In this document: positions 14,506 through 18,458 of the stretch, piece after piece
Position numbering within the stretch: position 1 is the stretch's first letter
Layout of the letters: every line of letters starts with the position of its first letter
Assembly (NCBI GenBank): GCA_900548145.1
Contig: URJB01000046.1
Location: forward strand, 1-18,458
DNA: 18,458 nt
Direction of reading: 5' to 3'
Origin: an uncultured Eubacteriales bacterium
Lineage (GTDB): Bacteria; Bacillota; Clostridia; Christensenellales; Aristaeellaceae
Notes under the pieces: generated by a model
What the model saw: the letters and a program-made list of their open reading frames with translations, nothing else
The model's database searches: none
What the model was told of the DNA's origin: nothing
Position numbers and translations under genes: made by a program

Positions 14506-15681
14506 ATGAAGAACAAGAAACAATGCGTTGCCATGCTGCTGGCAGGCGGTCAGGGCAGCCGTCTGGGCATTCTGACGGCCGACGTGGCCAAGCCCGCGAT
14601 CCCCTACGGCGGCAAATACCGCATCATCGACTTTCCGCTGAGCAACTGCACCAACAGCGGCATCGACGTGGTGGGCGTGCTGACCCAGTACCGTCCTCTT
14701 TTGCTGAACGCCTATATCGGCAGCGGCTCCCCCTGGGATCTGGACTTGGCTCACGGCGGTGTCTATGTGCTGCCCCCTTATGTGACCGGCAAGTCCGGCG
14801 AATGGTATTCCGGCACGGCCAACGCCATCTACCAGAACATCCAGTTCATCGAGCAGTTCAACACGGATTACGTACTGATCCTCAGCGGCGACCACATTTA
14901 CAAGATGGACTATAACAAGATGCTGCAGTTCCACATCCAGAACAACGCCGACTGCACCATTGCCGTCCGCGAGGTTCCGTGGGACGAAGCCAGCCGCTTC
15001 GGCATCATGAACACCAACGAGGACAACAGCATTTCCGAATTTGAGGAAAAGCCCGCCCATCCCAAGAGCAACAAGGCCAGCATGGGCGTGTACATCTTTA
15101 CGTGGGAGAAGCTGCGCCAGTATCTGGTGGCGGACGCGGAAGACCCCAACAGCTCCAACGACTTCGGCAAGAACATCATCCCCAAGATGCTGGACGACCA
15201 GCAGCGCATGTTCGCCTATGATTTCGAGGGCTACTGGAAAGACGTGGGCACCATCGAAAGCCTCTGGGAGGCCAACATGGATCTGCTGACCCTGCCCATG
15301 CCCATCGACCTGTACGACGCCAAGTGGCGCATCTACGGCCGCAACCCCGGCCTGGCTCCCCATTTCATCGCCGAGGGCGCCAGTGTCCGCAACAGTCTGA
15401 TCACCGAGGGCTGCGAGGTATTTGGCAACGTGGATCACAGCGTGATTTTCTCCGGCGTGACCATCCGGGAGGGCGCCACGGTGAAGGACAGCGTGGTCAT
15501 GCCCGGCGCGGTCATTGAGCGCGGCGCGCAGGTGCAGCGGGCCATCGTGTCCGAGGACGCGGTCATCGGTGCGGGCGCGACCGTAGGCGAGGCCACGGGC
15601 AATATCGCCGTGGTCGGTACGGGCGTGCATCTGGCTGCCGGCGGGGAAGTCAAGGCCGGAGAGCAGTACGCCGGTTTCTGA
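14506..15681 (+). CDS. glgC: Glucose-1-phosphate adenylyltransferase, catalytic subunit
   Basis: Makes ADP-glucose from glucose-1-phosphate and ATP, the committed step in bacterial glycogen synthesis. Predicted 391 residues. The nucleotidyltransferase domain begins MLLAGGQGSRL (10-20) with the substrate-binding stretch AKPAIPYGGKYRIIDFPLSN, and has SGDHIYKMDY (127-136). A left-handed beta-helix follows from about residue 280, with hexapeptide repeats such as VFGNVDHSVIFSGVTI. The AAGGAG site is 11 bases before the ATG. A GTG four codons upstream (14494) overlaps that site and is less likely. It pairs with the adjacent GlgD, as in other Firmicutes, where GlgC alone is active and GlgD modulates it (family knowledge). 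The glgD start is 41 bp after its stop. Confidence 0.97.
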   Translation: MKNKKQCVAMLLAGGQGSRLGILTADVAKPAIPYGGKYRIIDFPLSNCTNSGIDVVGVLTQYRPLLLNAYIGSGSPWDLDLAHGGVYVLPPYVTGKSGEWYSGTANAIYQNIQFIEQFNTDYVLILSGDHIYKMDYNKMLQFHIQNNADCTIAVREVPWDEASRFGIMNTNEDNSISEFEEKPAHPKSNKASMGVYIFTWEKLRQYLVADAEDPNSSNDFGKNIIPKMLDDQQRMFAYDFEGYWKDVGTIESLWEANMDLLTLPMPIDLYDAKWRIYGRNPGLAPHFIAEGASVRNSLITEGCEVFGNVDHSVIFSGVTIREGATVKDSVVMPGAVIERGAQVQRAIVSEDAVIGAGATVGEATGNIAVVGTGVHLAAGGEVKAGEQYAGF

Positions 15682-15722
15682 AACCCTTTCGTTCCAATGA
15701 ATGATGAAGTGAGGAATCCGTT

Positions 15723-16841
15723 ATGAAAGACGTAATGGGCATTATCTATACCGGTGAAAAGGACAGCTTTCTGCGCGAACTGACGCTGCAGCGCGCCATT
15801 GCCGCCGTTCCCGTGGCGGGCCGCTACCGCGTGATCGACTTTTTCGTCAGCGCCATGGTCAACAGCGGCGTGCGCAACGTGGGCGTCATCATGCAGAAGA
15901 ACTACCACAGCCTGATGGATCATCTTGGCAGCGGCAAGGAATGGGATCTGCACGGCAAAAACGACGGCCTTTACATTCTGCCTCCCTTCCTGACCCGTGA
16001 AAATGTGGGCGTTTACAATGGTTCGCTGGATGCGCTCCATTCCAACATGAACTACCTGCGCCGCAGCCGTCAGGACTATGTGCTTTTCTGCAACAGTCTG
16101 ATGGTCTTCAACCCCAACTTCAACGAAATGTTCCACCAGCTGGACGACAGCTGCGACGCGGTGCTGATGTACAGCAAGGACCCCTCTCTGCGCCGCCCCG
16201 AATACGGCACCTATCTGGACGTGGACGAAAACGGCATGGTGACCGATCTGGAAATGGATCCCACCCATCCCCGGTATGAAAACACCTGCATGGACACCCT
16301 GTTCATCTCCAAAAAGCTGCTGGTAGAACTGATGGACCGGGCCTTCGCCCACGGCTATCACGGCCTGATGCGGGACGTGCTGCAGCGCATGATCCGCGAC
16401 GCGGGTCTAAAAGTGAAGGGCTACGAATATCATGATCTGTGCTACCGCATGGACAGCATCCAAAGCTACTTCCAGTTCAATCTGGACATGCTCAATACCG
16501 AGCTGCGGCACAACTTCTTCCGGGAGGATCGGCCCATCTACACCAAGGTGCGCGATGAAATGCCCGCCCGCTACATGGACGAAGCGGTCGCCGTCAACTC
16601 CATGGTGGCGGACGGCTGCATCATCAACGGTCGGGTGGAGCACAGCGTCATCTTCCGCGGCGTAAAGATCGCCAAGGGAGCCACAGTCAAGAACTGCGTC
16701 ATCATGCAGGACGCGCGCATTGACGAGGGCGTGTATCTGGAAAACTGTATTCTGGATAAGCAGGCTCATATCCAGAAGGACGGCCGTCTGATCGGCCCAA
16801 AGAGCTACCCCATCGTGCTGTCCAAAAACATGGTGATCTGA
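15723..16841 (+). CDS. glgD: GlgD, non-catalytic/regulatory ADP-glucose pyrophosphorylase subunit
   Basis: A 372-residue paralogue of GlgC. It keeps the fold (VAGRYRVIDFFVSAMVNSG, then KEWDLHGKNDGLYILPPF), but the catalytic glycine-rich loop is replaced by GIIYTGEKDSFLRELT. The AGGxGxRL nucleotide loop is therefore absent and the protein is probably not active on its own. The C-terminal beta-helix repeats are intact (VEHSVIFRGVKIAKGATVKNCVI). The GlgC/GlgD pair is a Firmicutes trait, and GlgD raises the activity of the heteromer. A GTGAGG site precedes the ATG by about eight bases. It is third in the operon, with glgA 66 bp downstream across a strong hairpin. Confidence 0.96.
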   Translation: MKDVMGIIYTGEKDSFLRELTLQRAIAAVPVAGRYRVIDFFVSAMVNSGVRNVGVIMQKNYHSLMDHLGSGKEWDLHGKNDGLYILPPFLTRENVGVYNGSLDALHSNMNYLRRSRQDYVLFCNSLMVFNPNFNEMFHQLDDSCDAVLMYSKDPSLRRPEYGTYLDVDENGMVTDLEMDPTHPRYENTCMDTLFISKKLLVELMDRAFAHGYHGLMRDVLQRMIRDAGLKVKGYEYHDLCYRMDSIQSYFQFNLDMLNTELRHNFFREDRPIYTKVRDEMPARYMDEAVAVNSMVADGCIINGRVEHSVIFRGVKIAKGATVKNCVIMQDARIDEGVYLENCILDKQAHIQKDGRLIGPKSYPIVLSKNMVI

Positions 16842-16854
16842 CCTGGCGTTTCCG

Positions 16855-16881
16855 GCGCGTCCGTTTTCCCGACGGACGCGC
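16855..16881 (+). promoter_or_regulatory. 10-bp stem-loop between glgD and glgA
   Basis: GCGCGTCCGT (16855-16864) and ACGGACGCGC (16872-16881) form a perfect stem with a 7-nt loop. It is followed by AATTTC, not a T-run, so termination should be weak. It may act as an RNA-processing or stability element that sets glgA apart from glgBCD. Confidence 0.6.
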
Positions 16882-16907
16882 AATTTCAACAACAAGGAGT
16901 GGATATT

Positions 16908-18341
16908 ATGAAGATCCTGTTCACCTCCAGCGAATGCGTTCCCTTTATCAAGACCGGCGGTCTGGCGGACGTGGTGGGCGCGCTGGCCCCTGTGCTGGCC
17001 AAAAAAGGCCACGATGTGCGCGTGGTTCTGCCCCTGTATACCGCCATCGACTCCAAGTGGCAGCAGCAGATGGAATTCCAGCTTCACTTTGAGGTGCAGC
17101 TGGGCTGGCGGCGGCAGTACTGCGGCGTGAACATGCTCAAAAAGGACGGCGTGACCTATTATTTTCTGGATAACAAGTTCTACTTCGGCCGTCCCTATGT
17201 CTACGGACTGGGCGGAGACGAATACGAGCGCTACAGCTTTTTCTGCCGCGCCGTGCTCAACGCCATGCCGCTTCTGGACTTCAAGCCCGACATCATCCAT
17301 GCCCACGACTGGCAGAGCGGCATGGTGCCCGCCCTGCTGAAGATTCAGTACGCGCATCTGCCCTTCTATTCCAAGATCAAGACCGTATTTACCATCCACA
17401 ACCTGCAGTATCAGGGCATCTTCGGCATTAAGGAAGTGCAGGATGTGCTGGGACTGGGCGACGGACTTTGGAGCAGCGACAAGCTGGAATGTTACGGCTG
17501 CGCCAACTTTATGAAGGCCGGTCTGGTCTATGCGGACGCCATTACCACCGTCAGCCCCAGCTACGCCGAGGAGATCACCACCGCCTACTACGGCGAGCGG
17601 CTGGACGGGCTCATCCGGGCCCGGAAGGACAGCCTGTACGGCGTGCTCAACGGCATCGACGTGAACGAATACAACCCCGAAACCGATCCCATGATCTACA
17701 AGACCTACTCCCTCAAGGACATGAGCGGTAAGGCAGTCGACAAGGCCGAGCTGCAGCGGGAGCTGGGGCTGGAAGTGAACCCGGATATCCCGCTGATCGC
17801 CATGGTGGGCCGTCTGACCAACCAGAAGGGACTGGATCTGGTGGACTGCGTCATCGGCGATATCATGAACGAGAACGTGCAGCTGGCCGTGCTGGGCATG
17901 GGCGACGCCCGCTACACCAACCTGTTCAGCTGGGCGGAGCAGCAGTACCGGGGCCGCATGGCGGCGCGCTTTGCCATGGATCACAGTCTGGCCCACAAGC
18001 TGTACGCAGGCGCGGACTTCTTCCTGATGCCCTCGCTGTTCGAGCCCTGCGGCCTGAGCCAGCTTATTTCCCTGCGCTACGGCACGGTGCCCATCGTGCG
18101 CGAGACCGGCGGTCTGCGGGACACGGTGCTGAGCTACAACGAGTACACCAAGGAAGGCAATGGTTTCACCTTCCTGAACTACAACGCCCACGATATGCTC
18201 AACGTCATCCGCCGCGCCCTCTCCTGCTACCGGAAGCAGCCCGAACTTATCAAACTGCTGCAGGAACGCGGCATGACCGGCGACTACAGCTGGGCCCACA
18301 GTGCCAACGAATACGTCAAAATCTACAAAAAGCTGCTGTAA
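16908..18341 (+). CDS. glgA: Glycogen synthase (ADP-glucose)
   Basis: GT5 family retaining glycosyltransferase that extends alpha-1,4-glucan chains from ADP-glucose. Predicted 477 residues, the usual length. The N-terminal ADP-glucose loop is KTGGLADVVGAL (15-26). HAHDWQSG and FTIHNLQYQG mark the first Rossmann domain. VGRLTNQKGLD and FEPCGLSQLISLRYGTVPIV mark the second, with the conserved E-x7-E type motif, followed by RETGGL. The ATG at 16908 has AAGGAG eight bases upstream. The GTG three codons earlier overlaps the end of that site. Last gene of the operon, followed by a GC-rich hairpin at 18361. Confidence 0.98.
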   Translation: MKILFTSSECVPFIKTGGLADVVGALAPVLAKKGHDVRVVLPLYTAIDSKWQQQMEFQLHFEVQLGWRRQYCGVNMLKKDGVTYYFLDNKFYFGRPYVYGLGGDEYERYSFFCRAVLNAMPLLDFKPDIIHAHDWQSGMVPALLKIQYAHLPFYSKIKTVFTIHNLQYQGIFGIKEVQDVLGLGDGLWSSDKLECYGCANFMKAGLVYADAITTVSPSYAEEITTAYYGERLDGLIRARKDSLYGVLNGIDVNEYNPETDPMIYKTYSLKDMSGKAVDKAELQRELGLEVNPDIPLIAMVGRLTNQKGLDLVDCVIGDIMNENVQLAVLGMGDARYTNLFSWAEQQYRGRMAARFAMDHSLAHKLYAGADFFLMPSLFEPCGLSQLISLRYGTVPIVRETGGLRDTVLSYNEYTKEGNGFTFLNYNAHDMLNVIRRALSCYRKQPELIKLLQERGMTGDYSWAHSANEYVKIYKKLL

Positions 18342-18360
18342 TGGTTCCATTTTTGTTCCA

Positions 18361-18384
18361 GAAGCCCGCCTGACGGCGGGCTTC
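18361..18384 (+). terminator. Probable terminator hairpin after glgA
   Basis: GAAGCCCGCC-TGAC-GGCGGGCTTC is a perfect 10-bp stem 20 bases after the glgA stop. The following sequence, AGTGTGTC, lacks a T-run, so termination may be partial or factor-assisted. Confidence 0.6.
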
Positions 18385-18392
18385 AGTGTGTC

Positions 18393-18426
18393 AAAAAAGT
18401 GGAGTGCAGGAGGCACTGCTGCCACT
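18393..18426 (-). terminator. Probable intrinsic terminator for a minus-strand gene beyond the right edge
   Basis: On the minus strand AGTGG-CAGC-AGTGC pairs with GCACT-CCACT around a 5-nt loop, with CAGC as a bulge. TTTTTT follows immediately. It points away from glgA, implying a convergent transcript entering from the right. Confidence 0.55.
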
Positions 18427-18436
18427 CAATCGTCGC

Positions 18437-18458
18437 AGGGACTACTGCCGTAGTCCCT
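18437..18458. repeat. Inverted repeat at the right edge
   Basis: AGGGACTAC-TGCC-GTAGTCCCT is a perfect 9-bp stem cut by the window end. Read on the minus strand its core is GGGAC...GGCA...GTCCC, the same stem base and loop as the hairpin at 175-188 on the plus strand. Confidence 0.55.

Noticed and set aside
1..18458. CRISPR arrays, tRNA and rRNA genes, insertion sequences
   Set aside because: No regularly spaced direct repeats, cloverleaf or rRNA sequence, and no transposase or integrase frame, were seen on either strand.

Overview
The window reads as a chromosome segment of a fairly GC-rich, endospore-forming member of the Clostridia, probably an anaerobic gut lineage. Three things support this: neighbouring spoIID and spoIIQ genes, a glycogen operon with the Firmicutes-type GlgC plus GlgD pair, and strong GGAGG ribosome binding sites throughout. 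The species cannot be named from the sequence alone.

Layout, left to right. Positions 1-287 hold no gene but a tight run of small inverted repeats. Positions 288-4045 are a minus-strand group read spoIID -> spoIIQ -> glmS, joining sporulation wall remodelling to amino-sugar synthesis. Divergent from spoIID is a secreted S11 D,D-carboxypeptidase with two peptidoglycan-binding repeats (4145-5488). It overlaps tail to tail with a minus-strand MATE transporter (5475-6827). Positions 6996-10404 are a minus-strand protein quality-control operon, tig -> clpP -> clpX, with a promoter upstream of tig and a strong terminator after clpX.

Positions about 10600-12298 form an accessory islet between two housekeeping blocks. 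It holds a 5'-truncated phage MuF-type (SPP1 gp7-like) minor head protein whose C-terminus is a small nuclease-toxin-like domain. A one-base frame break at an A6 run splits that domain. Just downstream are a small gene in the immunity position, a good intrinsic terminator, a second small orphan gene, and a minus-strand gene for a putative winged-helix/coiled-coil/membrane protein. Base composition falls visibly over the second half of the islet.

Positions 12336-18384 are the glycogen synthesis operon glgB-glgC-glgD-glgA, with a sigma-A type promoter before glgB. GlgC makes ADP-glucose, GlgD is its paralogous partner subunit, GlgA elongates and GlgB branches. The right edge (18361-18458) again holds stacked inverted repeats, including an apparent minus-strand terminator. 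One of its hairpins has the same core as one at the left edge, in opposite orientation.

The most interesting material is the MuF-toxin remnant. It has an A AAA AAG slippery heptamer in the correct phase exactly where the frame breaks, and a perfect extended -10 box inside the gene upstream of the putative immunity gene.
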